Shown here in pieces: positions 12,401 to 25,200 of a DNA stretch of 64,000 nt (positions are counted from its first letter, which is position 1; the number at the start of each line of letters is the position of its first letter). A model generated the notes under the pieces. The model was given only the letters and a program-made list of their open reading frames with translations. It had not been told where the DNA came from and made no database searches. The DNA lies in NCBI RefSeq assembly GCF_026210795.1, contig NC_089442.1:3996501-4060500 (forward strand), in the 5' to 3' direction. The stretch is from Rhizophagus irregularis (Eukaryota > Glomeromycota > Glomeromycetes > Glomerales > Glomeraceae). Position numbers and translations under genes: made by a program.

Positions 12401-14560
12401 GTGACTACGAAGGATCTACTAAAATATTACCAGATTCTGATATTCAGTTATATGACGAACATGAGTCTTTCGAACGACTTTCTGAAGATTTAAGATGTTA
12501 TTTTGAAGATTATGTACAACCACGAAAAGAATCATCGAATGATAGAGAGTGGTTTGCTAATTTTGAAAAATTCATTAGATATATTATTGAACGTCGCGTT
12601 TTGCGTGTTCAAAATTGGTATGTGAAAAATACTGCTAAATTTCCACAAGATAATAGTGGAAAGTATGCAATGGAGCAAGAATTAAGCAAGCTCACACTCC
12701 TATGGACCTTGTGTGGATTAACATGTCATCAATGTGGTTTGAAATGTGTCAAAAATCGGGATCACAAAGAAAATCATGACTGTTTAACCGATCATAAATG
12801 TCATTTTTTTTGTCACTTTATTGAAGCCCACAACGATAATTTAATCCCGAAATGCAGTCACAGAGCTGGACATGAAGGAAAACATGCTTGTGACAAAATA
12901 AGCCATTTATGTGGTAAACCATGTAGTCGTAATTGTCAAAAAGTTTGTTCGAAGGTAATTGGACATTATGACTGGGAACATTTATGTCAATCAACAATCC
13001 ATTATTGTGGAAAAAATTGTTCATTATCAGCACATACACAGAAAGGAGTTTACCATTGTCCAAATAAGTGTATTAAACCATATGAAGAAGAACATGATTT
13101 GCATCGTTGTGAAAATACAATTTGTCCAATTCAATGCCCAATTCCCTATTGCAAGAAAAGGTGTCAAAGTGATGATCATTTTCATGCTTTATCCGACTTA
13201 CAGGTTAATCATTTTTGTGGGTATGTATTATTATAATCTTTTTTCATTATCTTTAAATGTTATTAATTTAAAAATTTTTTTTTGATTAAAGCAATGAGCA
13301 TCAATGTCGAGAGTATTGTGAAGAATATGGTATATGTCAAATAGTTACTGAACCTAAAAAGCAGGAAGAAACTTATAAGGGTTTAGACAAAGAAACTTCT
13401 ATTACATTTACAAAGGTATTATAAACTTATTAAATGTATAATATAAAAATTTATTAATTCTTGTATAATCTATTGTAAATAGTATATTCAATTAAGTGAA
13501 AGATTAGAATGTAATAAAAAGATTCCTCCAAATGAATTTAAACATACCGGAAATCATACGCATAATGATAATGGATTTCATTATTGTGATACAAAATGTC
13601 CATTCTGCGAATATTATGTATGTATTAACAAAATTTTATATTTAATTGTTTAATTTCATTTATTGATAATTTTATAATAACTATAAAAAATTAGTGTACA
13701 TTACCTTATGGACATGCACAAATTCATGATACAAGACATGGAAATATGACTCAAACTGAATTAGATAATGAATTTGATTATGCAGGGTATGATAAATTTT
13801 AATATTAAAGGAAATCTATTAAATACGATATAATTTTTTTAATTAAATATTCGTTAATTGTTAGCCATAGATTGAGAGTTGGTGATCAAGGAACGTTTGT
13901 TCTCTGCAATTTGGCAAGTATTACATAAAATTTCTATTTATTTATATTTCAGCTTATTTTTTTTAAATCAAAATAATTTGTCTTTTATATTAGCATTGTA
14001 AAAATTTAGGTAGACATCGCCATATTGATTATTGCAAAAACGAGAAAAATTGCAAATCAGGAAACCAAGGGCAAGATATACAACATATTAATGGTAATTA
14101 TAACACACTTTTTTAGGTCGCTGTCTAATTATCTGTTATTTATTAACGATCTAATGAATTTTAGAAAAAGTGCAACCTAACCCCGAGAAACCGAAAGATT
14201 TTATATCTCACAAACTTTTCTGGGAGCGAACAGGTTTCAAAGGTGCATATTGAAAATATCTTTAATATCTATTAATTATTTTAATACGTGTATTTATAAT
14301 TTATTAATTAATATATTTACTTGATATTAGATCCTACTGTTCAAGAACAAGAATTTACAAAATGTGATCATAAATGCCCCGATGAAAAGCATCATAAAAC
14401 TCAAGGATCAAGTGCTCTTCTTCCAACTAATTCATTTTGCGAATTACAACTTTTCCATACTCCACTCAATCCAAGTTCAAACCCTCCAAACGGTTATGGG
14501 TATATATCTTTAGATGGACATCATTTTAATTGTGAAAATCCAAGTACACGTGGAGCTTAG
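6419..14560 (+). CDS. Gene A: GBP/VLIG-like GTPase with Cys/His-rich tail, truncated by a transposon
   Basis: 28 exons: 6419-6539, 6633-6825, 6890-7063, 7143-7335, 7406-7475, 7667-8021, 8093-8136, 8218-8857, 8930-8961, 9026-9233, 9303-9525, 9601-10042, 10130-11118, 11185-11215, 11279-11353, 11427-11479, 11561-11647, 11715-11810, 11885-12076, 12152-12277, 12343-13220, 13292-13415, 13483-13617, 13695-13786, 13865-13913, 13994-14093, 14165-14242, 14331-14560. All phases agree, giving 2009 codons. Order: conserved N-region, charged helical part (about 380-600), propeller-like part (about 690-1000), G domain, Cys/His-rich tail. P-loop GEQSCGKS is at residues 1205-1212. G3 reads DFEA, not DxxG. G4 is probably IIKDV. 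A 60-residue in-frame insert (about 10330-10520) with a small beta-module look is unique to this copy. Intron 25 (13914-13993) is GC-AG. The stop TAG (14558-14560) lies inside a hAT-like element, so the original vWFA end is lost. GTP binding is likely. Its role is unknown. Confidence 0.8.
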
Positions 14561-14989
14561 GGTGTCACACGGACTAATTAATCAAAACTATGTTAGCGAC
14601 ATTGAATATTTTATTATGATCAGATTTTATACTATGTAAAGCTATAAAGTTTAATTAAATAGTCTATTGTTAATTTTTAATAATAAATATAATACAAGTT
14701 TCTAAAAGTTTCTCACAAATCTTGTGTTTGTTTTTCAACCTCCTTTCAGATGGAAAGTGTTCTTAAGAACTATCCAAAATAGTTACGTTCATTTTTTTTA
14801 CAGCTTTTAAAAATGGTTCAATAGAAAGAATTTACACTAATCACAATTTCAAATATCTAAAATTTTATATGTTAAATAGAAATATTTGAACGTAATTTTG
14901 TTCTTAAGCTATTTATAGACTACTTGAAGGGTGAAATATTTTTAATTATGTCAATTATTTTAATAGACAAAATGCCAAGTGATTACACA

Positions 14990-16984
14990 AATGAATGATA
15001 TTAATGATGAAGTGAAGATTAATAACTAGATGATTAATGACAATGAGATGGAGATTAATGAGATTAATGATGAAGTGGAGATTAATGACAACAAGGTGGA
15101 AATTAATGATGATGAGGTGAAGATTAATGAAAGATTAATGATGATAAAGTGGAAATTAATAGCAACTAATACACGCCGTCAAAAATTAATGAGGATTACC
15201 AGATAATCAATTAGAATCTGCAGTTCATTTACTTAGTACTATGCGATATTCTAAAGGGTCAAATGAGAGGGTAATTTGCTTTCACCTTTTTTACAAAATA
15301 AGGCTTTGAATTTTGTAAATTCTTCTCTCTACAAGTTTGTCAAGATCCAGGCTCATTAATTCGGGATAATAAAGCATTTCAAAAACAAATAACCTGATTA
15401 AAACATTCTAATGTTAAAAAAAGTCATAAAGTTAACCAACTAATAGGAACACTATCACAATATAAACGTAAAAAACAGCAATATTTCAAAAGTAAGTGCT
15501 GCAGCCCGCAAACCTTTATTAACTGATTCTCAAAGCTTGAAAGCAAGTATTCAAGCAATTATTATGAAAAATAAACATCATTATACAACAAATTTTATTA
15601 ATATGGTTACGCAAGTATCACAAATCGGTCAAATGTCATTTCGGAATCTGTGCAATTAATCTTAGGTTTTCTAATTGGAGAAAGTACACCATTTCTAATC
15701 TCATCACAATCTATTATTTGATGGAATAAGGAAATTAGTGAAATTCATGTAAATCAAATTTTCAATCAAAATACTCTCAGAATTTTTTACTTTTGGAATA
15801 ATGCTTGATGAGTCAACACGAGGTCAGCACAAGATATTTGTACTGTGTGTTATATTATGGAATTCAAAAAATAATAAGCCAGATTTTCAAGTATTAGAAA
15901 TGAAAGACTTAGCAACTTGTACAGGAATATCAGTTGCTCAAGCAATTTATGATATCTTTGATCACTTTAAAGTAAATTCAGAACAATACTTTGTATGTAT
16001 TTCTGATAATACAAATTATATGAGTGGCAAATCTGGTGGTGCAATCAGTGTGCAATCTCTTTATTTAATAAGCAGAGTGGTGCTAATTTATTCTGAATTC
16101 CATGCGGACTTCATGTTGCACACATAATAATGAATAATTTTGAAGAGGTTGCTTTTGAAAGTTGCCAAATGTTAGTGGATTTTCGTAAAAAGAACTCCCA
16201 GCAAATGGAAATTCTATATTTGTAGACGTTATAAAGAACAATTTAATTACCTATTAGATCAAGATGGCTTTATGAGTTAATATGTGCTGAACAATACTTA
16301 GAACGAAGAGATATTCATATACAATTTACAGAATGGTTATTATCTCGTCTTAAAGCCTGAAAGAAAACACCAAAAGCATATATTAATTATTTCAGAATTG
16401 GCTCCATAATCCAGTTCTAAATATTCAAATTAAGCTACTAGTTCGCTTTGGAAATGACTTTTACTATCCAATGGCCAAGTTTCTTACAGGATATGATTCT
16501 GAACTACAAATACCAGTTCAAAATTTTGTGCCAATAAATCTTCTTCCTGGTCGATGTGCACATCAAATGCCTGACTTCATATTAATACAACTATGAAACT
16601 TCGAAATATTGTTGAAGACCCGTATTCTTTTTTTGAATCAGAATAATTAGGAGGTACTGATTTGTTAAATGATTATCAAATGAATAAAATCAAATGAATA
16701 AAATTGAATGTGCTACTTAAAGTCCGTCATTAGAACTTCATCAAAGTGGTTTAATTGTTGGCTACATTTACCACTAAGTTTTTGCTGTTTAGGCGGAAAC
16801 GAAGTTTTACTTGCATTGTTTTAAGGACACCTTTGTTATCAGTACCTTCACTACGAGAAATATGCCCTAAATCAGCTCTCCAATGTTTGAATTTATTAAA
16901 AATCGGGTCGAGTGATGAAAATCTTGAAGATAGTGAGCGAGAAGAAAAAGCAAACATGTTGTTTGAAAATTTATTTGGAAAATA
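14990..16984 (+). pseudogene. Decayed hAT-family transposase
   Basis: Coding-like stretches in several frames. An N-terminal run of INDEVEIND-type repeats at about 15000-15160 has an in-frame stop. The best piece, 15801-16127, carries MLDESTRG, the usual context of the first catalytic Asp in hAT transposases, and ISDNTNYMSG, like the second Asp region. After 16130 it continues in another frame with GLHVAHI-like text. A C-terminal stretch at about 16755-16985 has an SVPSLR motif and KSALQCLNLL, loosely like the hAT dimerisation region. Stops and shifts make it non-functional. Family assignment rests on motif memory. Confidence 0.65.
15000..15165 (+). repeat. Degenerate ~21-bp minisatellite in transposase N-terminus
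   Basis: Repeats of a GATTAATGATGAAGTGGAG-like unit that code for Ile-Asn-Asp-Glu-Val-Glu runs. Copies vary in length by 3-6 bases. The array lies at the 5' end of the decayed transposase. Confidence 0.6.
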
Positions 16985-17216
16985 ATTTAATTTAAAAAAT
17001 TTTTAAATTACATTAAAAAATTCAAATTTGTTAAAAATAAATAAAAGCAAACTTTGAAAATTTATTAAAATTTTACGTTAAAAAATTTGAAAATTTGAAA
17101 TTTGAAAAAAATAATTATTGGTCATATGTGTAACATGAAAATCTGTTCATAATAAAATATTCAATATCGCTAACATAGTTTTGATTAATTAGTCTTGTAT
17201 GGAGTATGGACCCTAA

Positions 17217-17695
17217 ACGTGAAGCTGCTTTTAATATTATTTTTGTATTAGATCTATGAGTTCTAGTGATAGAAAGCCAATTCCAAACTTTCCAGTTTAC
17301 GATGATTTAATAAAAAATCCATAATAACAAGACTGGGGCGGTTTATCAGGCGATAATAACAATAATATTATTAAATGTTTAATTGTTTTCACCAGTTTTA
17401 TTAAGTAATTCTACTATTATTGAATTTTTAATGCCACATAAATTCCGCCAAAACTAGTCAAAATCAAGCGTCGCCAGCCATGCGTGGCGGTGTTTTATTA
17501 GTTCTGTTTAATGATAGCGTTATTATTCCGTTGAAAATCGAGATTTAACGGATCCTAAGGATTTGTTAAATATATTACTTCAACACCAAGCTAGTGGTGG
17601 AACGAATTCAACCTTGCTATTCAAACTACTTATTTTGATTTTTGACCATATACGAATATCATTATCTTTTTATCTGACGGGAAATGTGGATTTTT
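17217..17695 (+). pseudogene. Detached vWFA domain of gene A (relic)
   Basis: Starting at the right-hand target duplication, the + strand reads AAFNIIFVLD (17226-17255), then, after a frame change, SSSDRKPIPNFPVYDDLIKN (from about 17260), then in further frames MRGGVLLVLFN, LLNILLQHQASGGTN-like text and NIIIFLSDGKCG (ending near 17692). This is the order of a vWFA domain: beta-1 with the MIDAS DxSxS, later conserved strands, and the hydrophobic strand with SDG. The MIDAS is damaged: after VLD about 6-7 bases that should encode the SGS part are missing. Several stops follow. It is the natural continuation of gene A's last exon (NPSTRG), cut off by the transposon. As a metal-dependent adhesion domain it is dead. 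Confidence 0.75.
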
Positions 17696-19248
17696 AATTT
17701 TGAAAAATAAAAATAAAGATATTTATAATTAAGACACATCTTTTTTTGTTACAATTTACAAATAATTAAATAATTATAAAGAATTCCTTTTGTAATTTAT
17801 ATCGCTCTTTAGTGTCCATTTTAAAATAAAGATAGATAATTAAAGACTCTTTTGCTTTTTCCACGCATATCATAATTACCTTTTATCTTATTAATTGATC
17901 TGATAAAATTATACACTTAATGCTGGGTGCAAATGATCGGTCAAAGTTAATGTGGACATACTTACTATTGCTTTTGTGGTTTTCTATTTTATATTTTTTA
18001 ATATTTTGTATATTTCTTTATATTTCTTAATACATTTTACTTTAATTTATTTGTTTATTATTACTAAATTTACGTTATTCTTTGTCTGTAAATTTCTTAC
18101 TATTAAAAATAGAATATAGGTAATTAATTTTAAAATAATTTTCTAGAAAATTCTCAAATTATCATCTTATACAAAAGTTAACTTTAAATTACAGTAATCT
18201 AAAAATTACGATCATAGCCTGCTGTATTCATATTTATTGGTTTAATTATTTATACAACTATAATAAGAGAAACATTTATTTAAGTACAACAAATAAAATC
18301 ATCAATAACGTTGCATAAATCGGATTACTTGATATTGAAAATATATAAATATAAGCAAAATAAAATAAAACACTAACTAATTAGCTAATCATTTATATCT
18401 TTGTTATAATTTAAATTATAAAAGTATAATAAAGGAATCTATGATTCTTAATTTAATAACAAAAAACCAAGACTTTCATATCTCATCACACTAAATGATT
18501 GTTAGTGCCCGTTAAGTTTTCGGATTGATCCGCTTTTAATCTTTATGTCATTACATCATCTTTTTAATTCCTGGTTGCATATAAATTATAATTTCAGATT
18601 ATGGCAAAGATACTTTTTTATTCATTTTATAATTTTCATGCACATTGCTTATTAATAATGAATTTTCAATTGTGAATTTATACATATATACATATATATT
18701 TTTTTTAAAAAAAAATCGATGATTTAATCCATAATGTCAAAAAAAAAAATTAAAATATGAATTTATCAGGCGTAACTACCTTTTTTTTTTTTTTTATTGT
18801 TTGAAATCCAGCCGATTTTGCACTCAAGTTACTGTCCATAGTTTCGTTTTTAAGTCTCTCATGATCTGAGATGTTTTAATACTATTTAGTATCTTTGTAA
18901 AAGAGAATCTTTTTTGATCATTCTACTATTTTTCAATTCTTCCACACCATTGTGATAGAAACAGTAATTCTTGTAATATGAATGGATCAATTTTTCTAAG
19001 AACGTAAGAATAAAAGTAATGATTCTCGTAGATTGATACATTTAACAATTTTATCACGTGGTAACTTAAATTCTTTGCAAAAAAAAGATCAACATGGCAA
19101 TTTGATTTCGGCTTTTTTTACGTCCGTATTAAGTAAATAAAATAAAAATCACTGCAGTGTTACTGCATCGAAGTTAAAATTGGATTAACAGGTCCGATTA
19201 TAAATTAAAAAAAAATTTTTTTTTTCTGGACCACAATTTGATAAAATC
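17696..19248. other. A-B intergenic spacer
   Basis: AT-rich. A short open stretch at about 18991-19141 (RLIHLTILSRGNLNSLQKKD..) is coding-like but unrecognised and has no gene around it. Homopolymer runs of A and T occur at 18690-18795 and 19205-19225, the last just before gene B's start. Confidence 0.4.
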
Positions 19249-22200
19249 ATGAATATAGATTCAAATGCTCAAATTAGATATGGTAATGACTTATCTGAAT
19301 ATATTCCCCGATTATATCGTTTGTTAGACTTATGCAAAGATGATTGTTTAAATCACCTTGGTAAATTTCTTACATTTATTTATAATATTGAATTTGAAAA
19401 AAATATTATTAAATGTCCCATATTGTTTTTTTTTAGCGGATAAAATAATTATTTCTAAGGATTCTTTAAAGAAACTATGTAACGATATTGTCCCATTAAG
19501 TTTCAAATCTATTTCTGAAATTGATTATATGAAATTGAACTCAACTTCATTTCGTCTCATTGGTTGTTATGGAAATCATATTTTAATCGCAAAACTTTTA
19601 TTGAATGGAGCTATAATTAATCAACAATTGTGAGTGCATTATTTTTTGTGTTTATATCGATATGATAAGTAATTAATATATATATATTTTCAGATATGAT
19701 TTGCTTATTGCTTCCGTATCAATTGACAATACAAATACTCCTTCATTACGTCCAGGAATTTACTTATTGATAGTGAATACTGATTTAGCTTTAGTCATTC
19801 ATTGGCCCGAGATTGGATATTATGAAGAAAATTCTTCTTCCAAACTTAAAAAGAATATGATTAATTTACATAGGTATTGTTCCGTTCAAAAAATTTTTAT
19901 TTATAAAAAAAAATAAAAAATTTCATACATCATTATTATAAATAGATATTTGACAAAGCTTACCGATCATCAACTTTGTTTTATGAGCGATAAAGACCTG
20001 GAAAATTTTGATTGGAATCATCCCAACTCGGACGATGATGATGACATATGTTATGAATTTGAGGTTAAAAAAAACCAAGAACGAGAAGACTTCAAAATCT
20101 ATCCAGGCTTCGAGGTTTCGATTTACATGCTTTTTTATAATAATAGTTTTTTGTAAAATAACTAATTTATGAATCATCATATTAAGGTGAATTTATCTGA
20201 TAAAATCAAAACCGAGATAAATAATAATATTCAAGATGATATACCTTTATATCCAATTGGTAATTAATTTATGCTAAAAAAGTGAAGTTAACTTCTTTAG
20301 GATTTAAAAATATTTTCCATCTAAATTATTATATTTAGTTGTGGGATCGGCCACAAACCAATCGTTTGTTACTCGACAATTGATAAAGGTAGCTTCTGAA
20401 TTACGTTCGGCTGCGCCAATCTTTACTGCGTTTGAATTTCAACGAGAATTACAGACAAGATTAAAAGGACGAAAGTTACTTATTAATCGTGAAACAATGA
20501 ACATGAAATCATTAGAGATTTTAATTAAACATGGATTAAAAATGGAAGATGAGCTTCTAAGCCCATCACGTAATGCGATTACAGCTGCGAAGATTAAATA
20601 TGATAAAAGGAGGGACCAAGAAAAAGACGAAACAAATAAAGATATTGGGATAATTTCAAATTTGGCATGGAAAAAATTACGCGATAGTTATAGGTATTCA
20701 TTTATCACTGTAATTTATTAGAGTATTGGTTAGTATTAACTTAATTTTTTATAGATCTTTTGAAGATTTTATGGGTCCAGAATCTTCCGAACATGAAAAT
20801 ATTATAAGTGATGAAGGTAATACATTTAAGATCCTGATCTCCCTAGACCACTAGACGATATGCAACTATTTATATAGTTTATTAATCAATTATGAATTTA
20901 GATTTAGAAAGAATTCGTAGAAAATATCCTGACATGGAAGCTCAAATTAATAAAAAGATTTTAATTAATTCCAGAGCTTGGAGTAAACTAAAGAAACGAT
21001 ATGCACTAACTTCGATAATTGTTATTGATATACTTAAAATGACTCAAAAAGCTGGGAAAAGCAATGAAGAGGCTATAATAAAGATTTTTTATAATTTGTT
21101 CGTAGATGAAGAAACTGATGCATATAAATTAGTAAAAAAACATACTGAGAAACCACAATCATCTGGTGTTTTTCCAGGGATCTCTAATTTAATTTCTTTT
21201 TCTAGTGTAAGAATTAATCATGCAGATGAGGAATCGACTAAAATATCCAGAACCTTGTCGGATATAAAATTTGTACAAGATCTTGTTAATTCACCGTTTT
21301 TTGGAAAGTTTAATGATCTCAAACAAAAAATCCTGGATGTTTTCTTTGAAGAATACCAAAATTGGAGAAAGAATACTTATCCTAGTAACATTAAGGAAAT
21401 TTTGCCAAGAGTTTCTTTTAATAGACAATTAGCAGAAAGATTAACCAAAGAATTTGAACAAGAGAAACAAGAAATTGAGGATTTCGAATTTAACAGAATT
21501 TGTAATGTCATAGAAGAGAAATATCAAGATGGGTAAATAAGTCATAATTCATTAGTTATTAAATTGTTATTACCTTTATAAATTAATTATATAAAAAATT
21601 ATGTAATATAGATCTATGCGACTAAATGTACGAAATATATCAGGTAATAATTTATCAACTTGAATATATATTAAGCACAGTGTATTTATTCTATTTATTT
21701 TCATTTTTACTATTATTAGCTTCTGAAAGTATGTTTTCAAATGGATATCGCTTCCATCATGAAATTGAAACAACTCAGCCAGATCAACTACAGATAACAA
21801 TTTATGAAACATCGTTGGAACAGGCAGATACTCTTCAACTTCAAGAAGATGAATTACATGTTCCAAATCCAACTTTACCTTCTCATTATAGTTGTGGGCA
21901 ATATGGTACATCATTTCATCTTGATCCTCAAGTCTATGACTTTAGGTAAGAAGATTAATACCTTAATTTTAGTTTTAATATGAAAGGAAAAATCTAATAA
22001 TATATTTGTTATAGGAAAATATCCCAATTTGATAATCATAAATTCCTTCTTGTTTTATGGAACAAAAAAGCATCAAAAGCTGAAATATTTTTTGATACTG
22101 CTCAGAAACTAGCACAAAATTTCAAACAATCTTATTCAAATAGGTCATATAGGATATTAAATACGGATGAAAATTATTTTATTGCAGTAAATGAACCCAA

Positions 22201-25200
22201 AGAATTAATTGCTATATTTGACACAAGGAGGGCGGTGGTAAGTTTTGAAGTTTTTATTGTTTTATAATTCTAAATCTCATGAAATTAATTTCTATTTACA
22301 TCTTTTTAAATTAGTTAAACATTTTATCTTTCAGTTATGGTCAAGCAAATTTATACCCGCGCAATTCAAACATCCAGTTATTACAATGGTATAGTGGTAC
22401 GGTTCCGGATATTCAATATTTCTTGTTTATTAAGGACACCGAGGATCTGTGTTTCGTTGAAAAAAGTGGTCGTGCACGTATATTCAACCTTATAAATCAG
22501 CAATTTCGACCGGCAGTTTGTAATCTTCCACCAAGTACAGCAAATGTTTTAAGTTCTCCAGATGGTTCTTGTATTGTAGCGTTTGTGAAAGAAAAAATAA
22601 AAGTTGAAAACTCTACTAATGACGAGAATGAAAACGATGAGGAAGACAATTTAACCGATGATGAACAGAATTCTACTAATAGAAAAAGCGATCTTAAGGA
22701 GATATGCCGTGCATATGTTTATTTTTGTACAAACTTTGGAGGTTCAGTTAGTAAAGGTTTGTGATTAATTTCACTTATACAATGCTTTGAAATTATTAGA
22801 TTAATATTTAATTATTTCTATTCTTATGTTTATAGTTATCGATTTACCGCCAACTATTCAATCCTTAGAATACTTACATTTCACTTGTATAAATAAACTA
22901 CAAAACCACTTGATGTCATTGGATTTGGAAAATGGATGTTTTAATTCGATAATAGTAAAAATTACTGTAGAGAGAAATCAATATCGTTTCCAAGAACAAT
23001 CAAAAGATATCAAACCTGTAATAAAGCCAAATATTCTTATTGATGCTTATGGATTAATGTTTGAGAAATATCCAATCGAAAATTGTATCGATTCCGAACA
23101 AAACTCCTCTCTTAGTTTAAAAATAGTTATTGATATTGATGAAAATAATGAAATTGAAAAATATGGCAAGAAATTTGAAGAATATATTACCAAAATATTT
23201 GAGAATTTAAAGCATTCTACAAAGAAACCCGCAGAAATACTAAAGAAATTTTCTACATCAGTTATTGCTTTTCAAGAACTTGATATTGAAAACACGAAAT
23301 ATCAGAAGGAATTTTCATCACAATATAATTTAGGAGAATGGATTATTCAACTTTGTTGCCTAATTCCTATACAAATAGCAAAAATGAGAAACAATTTATT
23401 TCAACCACTTAAAGATGGATTGTTATTAGATGAATCTGATCAGGTTGAACTTGATAATAATAGTTATAGTTTTTATTTGGATGGTATAGTTAAAAACATT
23501 TCTTTCGGATGGTATGAAGGAGTTTTCAAGTATTTTGGTAATAAAAAAATAAAAATTGTTTCAAGCATGGGTGAACAATCATGTGGAAAATCATTTATGT
23601 TAAATCATCTTATTGGAACTACATTTGATGCATCAGCAATGGTATATATCACCTTGTTTTTAGATAATAATGATCATCATCTTAATCAATTTATTAAAAA
23701 ATTAATTTTAATTTTTACTAGAATTGCACTGAAGGTGTATGGATGTCATTAGGTAAAGTACAAATAATATTTTCCATTTTAATTGAATATAAATTAACTG
23801 ATTCATTAAAAATATAGTAAATACAAAGGAATATATATATGTTGCATTTTACTTTGAAAGTTTAAAATCTTACAAAAGAACTCCGCAAGAAGGTACCTGC
23901 TTATACTTTTTAGTATTGTTCAATTTTGTATAATTATTAATAAGAATATTTATGATTTATTATCAGAGTTGTTTTTGATACTTTTTAATACACTTGTATC
24001 AAACCTTATTCTCTTTAAAGTTGAGGTAATTACTTTCTAATGATTTATTGTTTTTTATTGCTAGATTATTATCATGTTTATTAACATAAATCAATAACTT
24101 CAAAATAGAACCAATCTTATGTAAAAATAGATTCATTGTCAATGATGCAAAGGTTTCAAGATGGAGTTGTTTTATTTGAATCAGATTCAAAAATATCTCA
24201 GGTAAAAAGAATATGTATATTTTATATTTATTTTTATAGAATATTTCTAAATTAACAATTTTTTAGGCAAATCTTTGTATTATTATAAAAGATGTTCCAA
24301 AAACTAAAAGAGAATATACGATCAAAGAGTTAAAATCAAAAATTTCCCAATTGGTTTCAGAGGTACAACATATAAATTGTAAAATTAATGTTTATAATGA
24401 TTAATTATTTTAATTATTGTTCTTATATTTTATTTTAATATTTTAGGAAGGCGAAGATAATTTTATTTCAAAAATGTATAAAGGAAAAGTAGATTGTATT
24501 CCTTGGCCAATTTTTAATAATGATGCATGGTTTAAAGCCTTATCAATTGTTAATAAAAAGTTAGAAAAGCAAGAAGTAAAATATGAAAATGCTATAACAT
24601 TTTTACAGAATATAAAAGTAATTATGGCTAAATTAAAGGTTTGTAAACGTTGTCTATTAAAGAAAAGTTGAATATTTAGAATAAATAATAATTTTATGTT
24701 TTAAATTAGATATGTGACTGGGGTTCATTAGATGAAAGCCTCATACAGATTCGTATTGCCAGATTAGGAAGATTACTCCCAATTGCTATTTCTTATGGTT
24801 TAGAACAAAAAGATTCTGTTAGTAAACAACTTTTGGTAAGAAAAAGTTACTTTTATTTTATTTGAAAAATATAAATTTTATGAATCTTTTTGAATTAAAA
24901 AAAAAAATTTATTCCATTCAATAGGATCATGATACTGGAAAACCAATTGAAGATCCAACAGTTAACTTAACTGATATTTTAGACGATGTTGAATCTATTG
25001 AATTATTACCAGATGCCAATATTCATTTATATGATGAAAATGAATCTTTTGCCCAACTTTCTGAAGATTTAAGAGACCATTTTGAAGAGACAGTGCAATC
25101 ACGAGAAGTAATGTCCGATGAAAACAAGTGGTTTGAAAATTATGCTAAATTCTTGAATTATATTGTTGAGCGTCGTATATCACGTGTTCGAAAATGGTAT

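Larger units (their letters stand above)
14557..17216. mobile_element. hAT-like DNA transposon (2660 bp) inserted in gene A
   Basis: Long inverted ends: the block at about 14572-14619 (GACTAATTAATCAAAACTAT...) matches the reverse complement of 17153-17200 with one mismatch over about 48 bp. The outer ends are TTAGGGT (14557) and ACCCTAA (17216). A near-perfect 9-bp flanking duplication is present, ACGTGGAGC (14548-14556) and ACGTGAAGC (17217-17225). hAT elements usually give 8 bp, so the exact edge may be off by a base or two, or the element may be MULE-like by duplication length. The interior carries a decayed hAT-type transposase. It separates the Cys/His-rich end of gene A from its vWFA end. 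Confidence 0.85.
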
